NCBI GenBank assembly: GCA_013115145.1
Contig: JAAPAO010000004.1
Location: forward strand, 154,399 to 218,398
Length of the DNA stretch: 64,000 nt
DNA from: Perkinsus chesapeaki
Lineage: Eukaryota; Perkinsozoa; Perkinsida; Perkinsidae
Direction: 5' to 3'
In this document: piece by piece, positions 23,717 to 36,005 of the stretch
Numbering within the stretch: the first letter of the stretch is position 1
Layout of the letters: each line of letters opens with the position of its first letter
Notes under the pieces: generated by a model
The model's input: the letters and a program-made list of their open reading frames with translations, nothing else
What the model was told of the DNA's origin: nothing
Databases searched by the model: none
Made by a program: the position numbers and the translations under genes

Positions 23717-26700
23717 CTATATCTTACCAATGGCGGCTATGCAACGATTTTCAGGGCTTATACTAGAATCAACATATGTTCTATATGATACTTTACCACA
23801 TCTACAGAAACACAAATGTTCATTATCACTAATACAACATAGTCTTGCTTATTGTTATTATTACTTCATAGTCCTTATTAACCATGTTACTCTACATAAA
23901 TCTATTAATACTTTAACTAGTCTACCACAATAAGCCTTTTCTGGCGATATATTTGCCCTCTTTGCTGCCTTCGATATGGATGGTGAAGGTTCATGTGAAG
24001 TTGCCCATCCAGCCATTGCTCTCAGTATTGCAAATGAACTAGGATCATATACCTCTGGTATAAGGCTAGTTAATACCTGATAAAACTAACAGTAATAAGA
24101 GCTGTTGCTGCTGCTGCTGATCACTGCTATAATGCTTAGTCATTACTCACCTCTTTCCCACATAACATATCATATTCACATCTATGATGACAACATGTTG
24201 CTATTAATGCAGATGGTCTCACTACTGTTGATGATGATGAAATAGACAACAAAGTCCCTACAGTAAGTGTATATAATAACTACTTCAACAACAACAACAG
24301 ACCACTATTACTTAAACTCAGATCGGTAGCGCTACCACACAGATGTTTGGCTATACAACATGTATAGTTTGGTGGCCAGCCTGTTTGAGATGTTATCATA
24401 TCATATCTGGATATAATAATACATCATCATCAACCTTAATTATATCATTACCTATCCCATAACTTTTTAAGTCTTTCATCATATCCAATAGAAGTCATTT
24501 TACACTTATTATCTTTTACCTTACTACGAACATCATCATGTTCATCGTTATTATTATTATTATCGTCTATATGGGTAAAGAACTGTCCAAGATTTAGGTC
24601 TGCTATATCCATTCTCAATCGCATAACCAATGACAATGGTGAAGAGGAGGATTCATTATTATTATTAACGTCTTTTCTATTCTCTTGTTTGTTACGTCGT
24701 GCTTCTCTATCAACCAATAGGAATGTCCTATTACATATATATTATTATATAATTCATGTTGATGTTCATGCAGCATTACATTACCAAGGTTTAGAATGAT
24801 GATGACCCTCATCCTTCATGTTGATGTATTCTTCTTGTTGTTGTCGTTGTTTATGATATTCCATAACCCAACGTGATAATCCCCCTCTACCACATCCATA
24901 TTCAATATATAATGGTAACTAAGTAATAAACAATGACAATACAGGGTGTTCCAATTTGTTATGCAAATCAGTAAAACAGAAGTTTCACCGCGAATACTCA
25001 GCGTTTCGGTTTGAAACTTTCGCAGATTATACATTAACAATATTATGACAGCATACAATGAAATCACGAAATCGATAGACCGTTTCACATGAAATGAGGC
25101 GAGCGAATTTTTTGGGTCCAGCGCGCCGTTCCAATTCGTTATGCGAAAAAGTTGTAATCGTGTTAACATGGCCCGTGGAACCTTCCTCACCGAATCGGAA
25201 CGATCAACAATCATCAAGTGCTTAGCCAGCGGTGAAACAGCGCTGCAGATCTCAAAAAAACTGGGCAGAGACCCTCGAACAGTCAAAAGTTTCACCAATG
25301 ACCCTTCTAGAAAGTACGTGAGGCCAAAGGGCGCTTATAAGACGAGCGTTACCCCTCGCGAGCCGTCAACAGGACGCCTCTCAGCACCAGCAAGAGATTG
25401 TTTGAAGAAGCAGGAATCCCGATGAAATGCAAAACGACTCGGTGCCGGGTACTAAAGTCCATTGCAAGCGTCAAGAAGCCCCGCGCCACTCCCCTGCTGA
25501 CCACGAAACACCGTCAGGCTAGGCTGCGATGGGCTTGGGACAATATCAAAAGAGAGTTTGGCCACATAATATGGACTGATGAGGCCAGGGCGACACTGGA
25601 CGGCCCTGACGGGTGGAGTCGTGGGTGGATTACCCACCATGGATCAGTACCAGGGAGAACTAGGCGCCAGCATGGTGGAGGCGGAGTCATGTTCTGGGCT
25701 GGAATTGTATCCGGCGAGCTTATAGGCCCATTTAGGGTAGCGAAAGGCGTTAAGATGGACTCCAAAGAGTAGGACATCAACGCTGCGCGCACCATGTTCC
25801 AATATCATAGATACTGCAAGCTTCTAGATCAAACTTTGATTCCCTGGTATCGCCAGCAGCCTTTAGCCAGACGCAAGAAGCTTGTGCTGATGCAGGATAA
25901 TGCCCCATCCCATTGCAGCCAGTTTTCAAAAGAATCCTTACGAAAAAAGGGAATCGGAGAGGCAAAAATCCTGCCGTGGCCATCCAACAGTCCAGACCTT
26001 AACGTCATTGAGAACCTCTGGAGCTTTATCAAACAGTGAGAAACTAATACGTTGTGCATAGCTATCCCAGGACTGCTTACTAGGGATATCTATGGAGAGG
26101 GACGACAATATAGCACCCTAGACGAGCTGTGGAGTGCCATCGAGAGGTCGGCCAGGGAAGTGCCAAAAAGCTTCATAGAAAAGCTCTGCGATTCCATCGA
26201 CAGCAGACTCCGAAGGTTAATTGCTAGACATGGTGGACATGTGGGTGCATGAGAACATGATTTGAACTTGACAAGTTTCTTTTTGGGCCGACTACAGTTT
26301 AGTTGCATAACGAATTGGAACGGCGCGCTGGACCAAAAAAAATTCGCTCGCCTCATTTCATGTGAAACGGTCTATCGATTTCGCGATTTCATTGTATGCT
26401 GTCATAATATTGTTAATGTATAATCTGCGAAAGTTTCAAACCGAAACGCTGAGTATTCGCGGTGAAACTGCTGTTTTACTGATTTGCATAACAAATTGGA
26501 ACACCCTGTATTATAATAATGGTATTACACTATTATTATTATCATGAAGCATTCCCTCTTCTTCCAACACAGATAACAGTCTTGCATTTTGTATATCATG
26601 TTTATCATCATGTGTATCACAATTACCATGGCCACTAACATGACCAACTATTTCCTTTTTAACCCGTTCTACAATAGCTCCACCTTCCGTACTACTATTC

Positions 26701-27645
26701 TCCTTGTCAATAACATTAATCCCTAAAAGTAGTGGTACAACAACAACACATTGTACCTATTACCCCCTTAAATATGATATTACCATTCTTTAATACATCC
26801 CTTGCTGCTGAACAATAACAATAGTTCTTCTTCTTGTTATCATTATTATTTTCTAATTCATCAATTAGTTTACGTACCTTACAATAGTCCCTATATAATA
26901 ATATAGGCCTACTATTACCGCATTCTCCAACTTTATCCTCCATTCTTTTATTATTTTATCTTCATTATCCTTTTCGACATCATCAACAAGTCTTATATCA
27001 TCAAGGCTTGGATCTGGCCTTTTCCCCTCCGGTACATTACCTATTAATGAGGATAAGTCCTTCTTATCTAGTTCTTCTTATTCTTGTTGTTGTTACATCC
27101 TTTATTATATAATGGTTGTGATATTATAAAGTTATTATCCTTAGTTTTACTACATACTGCTATATGTTTATTCAGATTACGTTTATATCTACTTAACTGA
27201 TAACAAGTGTCATTGAATGTCATCATATTATTACATAGAATGATTTGGGTCAATAGGACATGGTATCCTTTCTTTATCACCTTCAGCATTATCTTCATGA
27301 ACCTGCATTATTATCAAGTATGATCTAATTAAACCGTTCTTCGTTATTACACTACATTTACTTGATCCTTTTATTGGTTCAAATTTACAATACCGATGCT
27401 TGGAAGTAACCCAGAAATCACCTATATGCATCATCATCATCATCACCCACATGGTATACCCTTACACTAGCCCCCCCGCCCCGCCCCCCATTAGTACAAT
27501 GTCTTGTTTTTGTATCATCATTTTCCTTTTCTCTCTTTTCCCTCATAATACGTCTCCTTTCTTTACGTGACATCTTCCTTAATTCACTCTTTGTATCAAC
27601 TGCATTACCCTTCCTCGGCAGTTTTGAGTAGGGTTCTGCTGACAT
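23717..27645 (-). CDS. TRM13: tRNA 2'-O-methyltransferase TRM13 homologue, interrupted by a transposon in an intron
   Basis: Methylates the ribose at position 4 of certain tRNAs. The start MSAEPYSKLPRKGN at 27645 is followed by a basic region, then the N-terminal zinc motifs: HRYCKFEPIKGSSKC and RIPCPIDPNH. The methyltransferase core reads IEYGCGRGGLSRWV near 24880 (SAM-binding loop) and IAKHLCGSATDL near 24340. CCHHRCEYDMLCGKE follows near 24180, the motif typical of TRM13. The end has SSISPENRCIAAIGKI and TAG at 23717-23719. Introns are about 40-60 nt except one of 1610 nt (24919-26528), which contains a whole Tc1/mariner element. If the intron is spliced, the enzyme should be intact: flanking exons join in phase 0 between HDNNNS and LPLYIEYG. 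Confidence 0.82.
24942..25144 (+). repeat. Left terminal inverted repeat of the mariner element
   Basis: A 203-bp arm matching the right arm with only a few differences (for example AGAAG/AGCAG near the start and a run of T's of different length near 25112). GTTCCAATTTGTTATGC at its outer end recurs as GTTCCAATTCGTTATGC at its inner end, giving the IR/DR layout. Confidence 0.9.
25168..26252 (+). pseudogene. Tc1/mariner transposase, inactivated, DD37E-like spacing
   Basis: The reading starts at MARGTFLTESE with a helix-turn-helix (TALQISKKLGRDPRTVKSF). It continues with the DDE core: HIIWTDEA, LMQDNAPSHC and SPDLNVIENLW. Between the second Asp and the catalytic Glu I count 37 residues, against 34 in Tc1. 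The gene is broken. A frame change with some missing sequence falls near 25380-25400. An in-frame TAG follows DSKE at 25770-25772, and an in-frame TGA follows SFIKQ at 26037-26039. All three catalytic residues are still present, so decay is recent. This copy cannot make a full transposase. Confidence 0.9.
26305..26508 (-). repeat. Right terminal inverted repeat of the mariner element
   Basis: A 204-bp arm, the reverse complement of the left arm, ending CACCCTG with the TA target duplicate at 26509-26510. It carries the same pair of inner and outer direct repeats. Confidence 0.9.
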
Positions 27646-28223
27646 TTCCGAATGACCTTATTCCGGTACTGGTACTAATAAAACACAAATCATAGCAAAG
27701 GTAAACCTGGGGAGCCACTCAAAAGTAACATCAGAACAGTAATTTACCACCACCATGTCAACACACTGATGGTGATTCCAAATGTTGGTTTAAATTAATA
27801 AATGTCAGCAGCAGCATCCGTGGAGATAATACTTGATCTACCACAATCAGCATTATAGTAGGGCGGCCTGGAGGTAATATGCCCCGTGCGGATATGTATT
27901 CGATATCTTTCATAATAAATAAACAACCTCCTTTGATACAGTGGTAATAAGGGTACTGCCAGAGACATGGCCGACAGAGATTCTTACAATTTGCACGAAA
28001 CTTGTATTTCCCCCACCGCCGTGGATCGCTACTCCTCCTCCTCCTGTTGAACATCTGTCTGTGTTGTTGTTGTTGTGTGAGTTGGGTATTGTCTGAAGGT
28101 CCTCTTGTCATTTGTAAAGCGAGGCACCCCATCGATGGCTCAAGTAGTAGCTGGTGAAATATACAGTTATTGCCGCAGCTGCCGGTAACTACTTTACAAG
28201 TAGTTGTTGTTGTATTAAATATA
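27646..28223. promoter_or_regulatory. Divergent spacer between TRM13 and the TBL1-like gene
   Basis: About 580 nt that must hold the 5' regions of both genes. It is less AT-rich than coding DNA and contains CCTCCTCCTCC and GTTGTTGTTG runs near 28030-28075. A 124-codon minus-strand frame (27758-28132) begins MGCLALQ but lacks any recognisable domain or conserved splice context; I do not call it a gene. Confidence 0.4.
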
Positions 28224-31200
28224 ATGACATCTGAACAACAACGTCATATAGATGATAATATACCCGAATCACACGTTAAATTATCAATATCTGCAGATGA
28301 GGTTAATCTATTAATATATAGATATCTATTAGAAGCTGGTAATCTATATTGTTATATAAGAAATACTATAGCATTTAGGATTCCGTCATACAGCATTCAC
28401 ATTCGAAGCTGAATCTAAAGTACCTCAAACGAGTCCATTTGCAACAACACAAATACCACCAGGAGCATTAGTATCATTATTACAAAAAGCACTGATATAT
28501 TTATATATACAAAGTCATTGTGGAAAGGTAGTAGTATTAATATTAGTTGGTTATATACATATTATTAGAATGGTGAACAATTAAGGTGTGAAGGGTCATT
28601 TAGTTTATTAAGGCCGCATGAGTAATATTATTATTATTATTTATATAATATATAATGTAGACATGTTATACCTAGTACAACAGTATCAGAGGTAGATGAA
28701 GAATACAGTAATGCAGTAACACTTAGGAAAGACGATATGAAGACGACGATATCATCAAGTCGTAATAATAATATATAACAGCCTTATTATTAATAGCAGG
28801 TTCTAGGGGACGAGGTAATCGTACTGAGACTGATGATACTAGTATAGAAGATGACGAAGAAGAAGATGATGTTAGACAAGGGCGACGGCAGCAGCAGCAG
28901 CACAGGAGGAAGAGTGGTATCGATATTGATGATGATACCCCAGAGAGTGGTGGGGGTAGTACTAGTAGTAGTCCTAGAAGTAAAAGGAGAAGAAGAAGAA
29001 GAATTATACAAGAAGGAGAAGATGATGATGATGAAGATGAAGAAGATGATGATGATGTTGAAATGGGTTATGATATAAAGGATGTAATGATGATATATAT
29101 AGTATAGAGTAATAGGGGGTTATTAGGGTAATATTGATGATGATGATGAAGATGATGATAGTAGTAGTATAGCTGGATCAAGGATGAGTAAAGGTGTGGA
29201 AGATGTGGATTATGATGGAGATAATAAAAAGACTAAGGTTATAATAGATATTGGTATAATACAACACTATATGTAGTATTTTAGAATACTAAGAAAGAAG
29301 AAGAAAAAGTGGAAGAGTATATGATGAAAGATGATGAGACTGTTGAAGCTGCTGTTGAAGCATCATCATCATCACAGCCGCAAGTAGTTGAAGCAAACTC
29401 TAGCACAACTGCTGCTGCTGCTGTTGGTGTGGTTGGTGATGGAGTGGAGGAAGGGTCAATAGTTGGACCTAAAATAAGAAAGCGGGGACGGTTAGTGACT
29501 GCTGGACCACTAGGAATAATAGAGGATAATAAGATAGAGGAGGTGGAGGAGGATATACAGTTAAAGGAAGTAGAGAAGGAGGACGGGGATGGGGAAAGAG
29601 AGGATGATATTGATGATGATGATAAATTACCTATAATGCCATTAGTGTAATATTGTTAATATAGGTGATCGATTGGATTATTGATATTATTGATAGATAT
29701 CAATTATTAGATCCGAGTAGAGATACATCCTCATTACATTGTCCATCACCAGTATTATCAATGCAGTGGTCACCATCCTTCGACGATTTATTAGCAACAG
29801 CTAATAGTGATGGACAATTATCGTTATTTTGGTCACCTAGTAGTAGTAGAAAAAGAAGAGTATCCACATCACATATAATTAATGAAGATAATAGTAATGA
29901 GGGTGATAATAATAATAATAAGGTAGAATGGAACGCGGCATATAATAATAGTAATAATAATGTCATTGGGTATTTAATGGTGGATGGACCAACTACTACA
30001 ACAACAACAAAAACTAATACTGATAATACACCTGTTATATCATCATCGTCAACGGCGGCGGCGGGTACCTCAACTACATCACAGATATATCTATCATGGT
30101 CTCCTAAATCAGTAGTAGGTAGTGGTGGTGAAGATGAAGATGGTCGTTGTTGTTTATATACAGTTATAGCGATGGCTTCGGAGAGTAGTCCTATTATTAG
30201 ATTAAGATGGATAAAAGAAGAAGATAATAATAGAGGGTATTCAGTAGTTGGTAGATATGATATAAATAGTAGTAGACATGATGATGATGAAATAGATGAT
30301 AATAAAGTTGGTGGATATCACTCTTTATTATTCTGTGGTGCTGGTAGAAATAATAATACAACAGCAAGAGCAGCAGCAGGTGGTGGTGATGATGGTGATG
30401 GTAGTAGTAGTATGGTGTATTTAAGTGGTAGTTGTGATAATGAAAGTATTGTTATATGGCAAGTTAATTGTAGCATACCTAACGATATACCACAGATAAT
30501 GTTAATAATTAATGATACACCATCATTCTCATTAACATGGATAGGATCTACTTATTTAGCTGTTGGTACATTATCACCATATCTATTATTAATAGATACT
30601 AGGGATAATACACAGAAAAAGCTATTAATTAATGATGATGATGAAGCAGCAACAAGAAGAAAAAGTACTCATGATGAGGATGATGAGGATGAGGAGGGGG
30701 AATGTAATGATGGCATTGGTGGTGGTGGTGGTAATAATAGATTTATACTTGAATGCGTGGCATATTATGATGAAGATGGTATTGGTAGTAATAATAATAG
30801 TAGATTGGCAGCTATAACTGATAGTGAACCTACTGATGCATATATAACAGTATGGATGGATCCAACAGCAAGGAGACCTGGTAAACCCATTATATTGAAA
30901 CCTGGTGCTCATGGTAGTGGTAGTAGTACTTCATCATCATTACAAGTACAAGAGATGTTAAGATGGATGCCTGGTAGTAATGGTAATATATTATGTGCCT
31001 GTTATGAGGGTGGTATTGTAGTAGTATGGGATATTATTAAAGAGAATATATTATACACATTACCATGTATTGATACTATAACAGCAATATCATGGCAAAA
31101 TAATAATATACCACCACCACCAGCAGCAGCAGTGTCAGCAGCCTACCCATTATTGGTTACATTAATAATGGGTAGGAAATGTTTAATATGGAGTGAAGGT

Positions 31201-31362
31201 AAAATAATATCGGCATTTGACTTAAGATGTGATGATAATGATGATAATGCATTTGCTGGTTGTATAGCATGGTCATATAATGATAATTATTTAGCAACTA
31301 ATGCAGGAGGTAATGAGACACCATTAATATTTGATGTAACACCAATTGTTATTGAAGAATAG
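28224..31362 (+). CDS. TBL1/SIF2-like LisH and WD40 protein
   Basis: Resembles TBL1/TBL1XR1, scaffold subunits of NCoR/SMRT-type histone deacetylase complexes. The ATG at 28224 gives a short lead and then the LisH motif VKLSISADEVNLLIYRYL, which closely matches the TBL1 opening. The next exon reads LGFRHTAFTFEAESKVP and then a conserved PPGALVSLLQKAL. A long acidic and basic low-complexity linker spans 28780-29650. WD40 blades follow: SMQWSPSFDDLLATANSDGQ, SFSLTWIGSTYLAVG, ILCACYEGGIVVVWDI and CIAWSYNDNYLATNAG. Many Asn, Asp and Ser insertions lie in the loops. The first splice junction (near 28337-28374) does not fit a GT donor in frame; a GC-AG intron does. That the linker belongs to the same gene is inferred from strand and continuity. 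Confidence 0.68.
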
Positions 31363-31549
31363 AGCTAGTTATACAACTATCCCACAGTTTACAGTGATAT
31401 AATAATAATAAACCTCGTATTCTTAAATAACAACAATAATAACTATTATTATTATTGTATAATATTATTCAACACATTTCACAAAATATACTCTTGTTGT
31501 GTTGTTCTTCTTATTATCATTAGTTGTTGTTGTTGTTATTATTACTATA

Positions 31550-33295
31550 ATGGGTTGCTGTGCTATAACAGGTATAGCTACAGCATGCTGTTGTTGTATT
31601 GGTACTAGTGGTAATACTGATTCAATTAAGGTAATAATAATGAGGTTAGTAGTAGTAATAATAATATTATTATCAGATAGTAAAGGGTTTATCATTTATA
31701 TTACAAGTATTATCGGTTATATTAATGTTAGTATTTCGAACAACAAATCCCGAGACATGGTTAAATGGGGTACCGGGAATAAATAATTGTAATAATATTA
31801 ATAGTATAAATAATAATAATATTGGTAATGATTAGGTGGCAATGCAAAAGCAAGTGGATTAACTAATATACAAATTAATGATATTAATGAGTGCTATAAG
31901 GATCAACTTGGGTATAGGTTTGGTACAGCAACAGTTATTATATTCCTAATACAATCAATATTCAGTTTATTAGGATCTAAAGTAGGAATGGCTGTTACTG
32001 GATCATGGTAATAATAATAATAATGATAATAATAATAAATGTTATTCGATAAAATAGGCAGCTTCTGTTACTGCTGCTGCTGTTATTATTATTGTCATTG
32101 TTGGTGTTAGGTGGTTATTAAAATATCTATTAGTACCTGGTGTAGGATTCCTTCTAATATTAGTACCAAATTCATTCTTTAATACATTAATTGATATCTA
32201 TACGGGTATACTATTCATCTTTATTGTATTACAGATGGTAGTATTACTTGATTTTGGGTATTCATGGAATGATTTATGGGTAGCTAATGCTATTGAAGAT
32301 GAAAGAAATGATATGTTAAATGATAAAGCGGGACGTAAATGGTATATAGCATTAACAACAATATCAATTATAATGTATTTATGGTTTATAGCTGCATTTA
32401 TATGGATGTTTACATTAACTCAACAATCAACAACATTAAATGCCGTATTATCTATAACCTTTATTGTAACCATTATATTGGTTATATTCTCATGGACAGA
32501 ATGGGCTAAAGCAGTAATAATGATAATAATGATATATATTACTATTATTACCATTTAGGGTGCTTTATTACCGAGTGCTGTTGTTGCTACATATGTTACA
32601 TGGCTTGCATATTGTTCATCATTATCTAACTATGAATATAAAGCATCACCGAATGCATCCAGACAGGTTATTGGTTATATAGTAACAGCAATAGTATTTA
32701 TATATATGTCAACTAAAGTAGCTAATCCAATATTAATAAGACCATCATCACAGGATGATGGCACTGATGTAGCGGTTGCAACTATACAGCAAGAAAAACG
32801 TGATCAAGCAGCAGCAGCAGCAGGAGGTGATGAATAATATTAAATATAATTAATAATATTATTATCAGATAATGCTATTGATAAATTAGCTAATATTGAT
32901 ACTGGTACTACTACTAATCCTAAAGATATTGAGAATGGAACAAAGATCACATCATCATCCTCTCCACCTCCAGTGATGGATGACAACGATATGACAGTAT
33001 TGTCATGGTGGCAAGTGTTGTAATAATAATAGTGTATTATATTGTTAATAATAATGCCTTGTTTGCCTTGTATAGGTTCTTAAATATAATACATTTAACT
33101 GGTGCTATGTATTTAACGGTTCTTAGTACTAAATGGATAAGTGGTCCATTAACACCGAGTGAAGGTTCATCAGCTTCAAGAGAATTAGATTATTGGATTC
33201 AAGTATCAGCATTATGGACAATGTTAGCCCTATTTGCATGGACATTAATTGCACCAATAATCCTTAAGAATCGCAACTTTTCAACTTATGCTTAA
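31550..33295 (+). CDS. SERINC/TMS1 family membrane protein
   Basis: Multi-pass membrane protein of the serine incorporator family, linked to phospholipid handling in other eukaryotes. It starts MGCCAITGIATACCCC, the usual Cys-rich SERINC N-terminus. The core motif LLDFGYSWNDLWV near 32247-32280 matches the conserved family segment. AYCSSLSNYEYKASPN follows a pair of hydrophobic segments, and an acidic loop (TSSSSPPPVMDDNDM) comes next. The C-terminus reads IHLTGAMYLTVLSTKWISG, with ALFAWTLIAPIILKNRNF near the end. About ten transmembrane segments are expected from hydrophobicity. Introns are short, for example GTAATAATAATGAGG...AAAG after DSIK. It runs in the same direction as the TBL1-like gene, with about 190 nt between them. 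Confidence 0.88.
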
Positions 33296-33623
33296 CAAGG
33301 ACAACATAACCCAACTTATTATTATTATTAAGACTCCTTCCTGTTGTGAAGTTGTGTTTCATTTTGTACTACTACTAATAATAATAGCAATGACGATATA
33401 AACTGAGTCTAATTTGTTGTTGATATGAGTAAGTATAGACTACCTAGAGTTAGGTTCATTATTATTGTTATTATCATCATCATAATAATCAAGTCATATT
33501 TGTCCATATTTTATCCATAGTACCTGATTACAGTGTTGTTGTTACTATTAGTGGGGGTATATATAACAATGTATACATGGTAGTTGATTGAGGAGCTGCT
33601 GCTGCTGCTGTTACTATTAATAA
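33296..33623 (+). other. Short intergenic spacer
   Basis: About 330 nt of AT-rich DNA with ATT/AAT runs and a GCTGCTGCTGCTG stretch just before the next start. No gene or RNA recognised. Confidence 0.5.
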
Positions 33624-34882
33624 ATGGGTTCCTGTTGTTGTAGTAGTCTTGTCGAAAAGAGGGGGAATAATAATAGAAAAGAGCAAAGGTTGCCAAGCAA
33701 ACGGTTTTCATCGGTTTTACAAGGTTTAATTAAGATAGTTGAAAATAGATCACGTAGGTCAAATTGTGATGATGGTGATAAATATTATTATCTAAATCAA
33801 TATGAAGCAAATAGTAAAAAAGAAAGAGAACTAGAATTAGAAAGAAGAAAGAAGAATAGTCATAAGAAAAGTGTTAGAATTGAAGGAGATGATAAAGATG
33901 AAGATGGTGGTGGTGGTGGATTAAAAGAGAATGATAATAAAGTGCTAAATAAAGCAGTAAAAGAACGTGAAAAACATAAATTAAGTGAATCTAGAATATC
34001 ATCACGAAACGGTTATACAATTAATAGGAGAAGGGAAAGTAAGAGATCATCAGATGATAGAGCATCATCAAGAAGGAGACACCATCATCATCATCACTAT
34101 GGAGGAGAAATACGTGATGATATATTATGTTGCTCCATATTAAAAGCACCTGAATGGTGCGATGATGAGTGTGATAGTAACCACAATGAATCGATGATGA
34201 TAAAATTAGGAACGTATATTATATGTACCGATAAGGACTGTCATTGGGTAATATATAATAATAGTATATTATTATAGGATGATATTATTATTACAATTTA
34301 GAAAGATGATGAAGAAATCGGTATGTCATGTGAAAGAAGAATAGCTAGAATGATGGTTAATAAAGCATTACCATTAAATGGGACATCATCTTCGAATAAG
34401 GTGGTATATTTGGTAATAACCATCAAGATTATTATTATTTTATTATTAGATTAATGATATGGGTTCAACAGGTGGGATTGGTATGAGAAAGCATATGTCA
34501 GCATCCATGAAAGTTCACCAATCAGCAGCAGGAAATAAAGATGTAGTAATATATAATTCTTATTAAACTATTATATAGTTTTTACTATTTCAGCAGCATT
34601 ATTGTTGCTCTACGATACTTATACCAATAAATAACAATAACAATACTAGTGAGACTCATAATGAGACTTTTATATTATGTGACAATCATCATCATCACTC
34701 ATCACAGGTACTGCTGCTGCTGTGACAGGCAGTCGTAGTGTTATCATCTTCATGTTACCTTTATTATTTAGATATCTGATAAAGAATGTGATTCCATTCA
34801 ACGTATAATAGCCAATTTAATGGCAAAACAATGTATCAAACGGTCGTCAGCAGCAGCAGCATTACATGTTGCTATTACATGA
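33624..34882 (+). CDS. Predicted acylated (MGSCCCSS) basic protein, unknown function
   Basis: No family recognised. It starts MGSCCCSSLVEKRG, a strong N-myristoyl plus palmitoyl pattern, so it is probably membrane-bound. A Lys/Arg-rich and Ser-rich middle follows (KKSVRIEG, a Gly run, then SRISSRNGYTINRRRESKR). The C-terminal third holds two related segments: TDKDCHW, then DDEEIGMSCERRIARMMVNKAL, and later SDKECDSIQRIIANLMAKQC. These look like a duplicated helical motif. Exons join across short introns at about 34249-34301, 34409-34453, 34543-34592 and 34710-34771. The stop is TGA at 34880-34882. It is the second protein in the window with a myristoylation-type start plus kinase-like basic-Ser sites. 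Confidence 0.55.
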
Positions 34883-34964
34883 TTATCATAATCCTGTTGG
34901 TGATATATAATATTATTGTGTTATTATTAGTTATATACTAATTATACATATCTTGTTCAAGATA

Positions 34965-35897
34965 ATGTCACCTTCTCCAGTAGGTGAAGTAATGAAGAAT
35001 GATTTAATTGATGTTGAGGATAAAGGAAAGGAGGAGGAATTAACCAGATTATTATCCCTTAGGGAGGTTCTTGAAGCACAACTAGTAAGAGCTAATAAAA
35101 GGATTAAATTAGGCAGAAAAGAGGATGATGGGATATTAAATAATAATGGAGGTAATTGTTAATTGCTGCTAATTGTTATAATATGTATTATTACTATTTT
35201 AGTTAATTTTAATGAATTATTATTGGAATCTCGTAAATTAACACCAACAACTATACCACCACCATATATGACATTTACGTGTGATGCTGGACCACAAGAA
35301 GCATTACCAGTTAGGAGTCATGTACCATTCCCAACATTAGATGAGTTTAGAACTAGTACTTTATTTATGCATATAATAAAACAACAACAACAAGAACAAG
35401 AACAACAACAACAACAAGAACAGAATAAAAAGGAGGTTATAGTAGAACAGAAGAGAAAGGCACAAGAAAAAACAAGGTAATTATTTATATTATTATGAGG
35501 TTGTTATTAAATACATTATTATTAGGCATCAAGAGCAACTGACAACCACAGTTATCAGTGATACTGATAGGCCTCCTCAACACGTATTGCCTAATCATGG
35601 ACCATCGGCATTATTACAGGTTATTATTATTATTAAATTTATTGTTATTATTATGATTCTTAGGCATCGAGAATGGCTGCAGCAGCTGCTGCTGTAGATG
35701 ATGATGATTCATCATCCTCATCATCATCTTCATCTGATGATGAAAGTGCATCATCATTCGATGATTCATCTTTGATGGATGATGAAAATAAAATAAAAGA
35801 AGATATTAAGACAACTCAGCAACAACAGCAGCCACCGATACCATCAGATGATGATGATGACGATGATGATGAATATGCTGGAGAGTTTGATGATTGA
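34965..35897 (+). CDS. Acidic Ser/Asp-tailed protein, unknown function
   Basis: Not recognised. It begins MSPSPVGEVMKNDLIDVEDK. A predicted coiled coil follows (EEELTRLLSLREVLEAQLVRANKRIK). The next exon holds a possibly conserved block, PPYMTFTCDAGPQEALPV plus FPTLDEFRTSTLF. Gln/Glu repeats and a Ser/Asp-rich end (YAGEFDD) close the protein at 35897. Introns are short (for example 35151-35201). The coiled coil plus acidic tail would suit a nuclear complex subunit, but that is only a guess. Confidence 0.5.
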
Positions 35898-36005
35898 ATT
35901 AATTGACGTTTCGTTTGTAATAACAAAAACAGATATATTAATGAAACCAAGAATGGATAATAACATGACAAAAACTAAGAAGACGGTTACTATAATCGAT
36001 CATCA

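Larger units (their letters stand above)
24942..26508. mobile_element. Tc1/mariner element with IR/DR-type ends, 1567 bp
   Basis: A complete element bounded by CAGGGTG...CACCCTG and flanked by TA on both sides (24940-24941 and 26509-26510), the standard Tc1/mariner target duplication. Its arms of about 203 bp are near-identical inverted repeats. It encodes a broken transposase on the plus strand. It lies in a minus-strand TRM13 intron, so its coding strand is opposite to that of the host gene. Confidence 0.93.
24919..26528 (-). other. TRM13 intron enlarged by transposon insertion
   Basis: Minus-strand donor GTAATACC at 26528 and acceptor TTACTTAG at 24919. Removing the element and one TA leaves 41 nt, the normal intron size here. 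This fixes the insertion site inside a pre-existing intron. Confidence 0.85.

Noticed and set aside
26597-27650. Separate small genes in the minus strand around 26.7-27.6 kb
   Set aside because: These frames join across short introns and carry the TRM13 zinc motifs, so they are exons of one gene.
27758-28132. Minus-strand 124-codon frame beginning MGCLALQ
   Set aside because: Tempting because of the myristoylation-like start, but it lies in the divergent promoter, has no recognisable domain and its Gln/Arg runs look like triplet noise.
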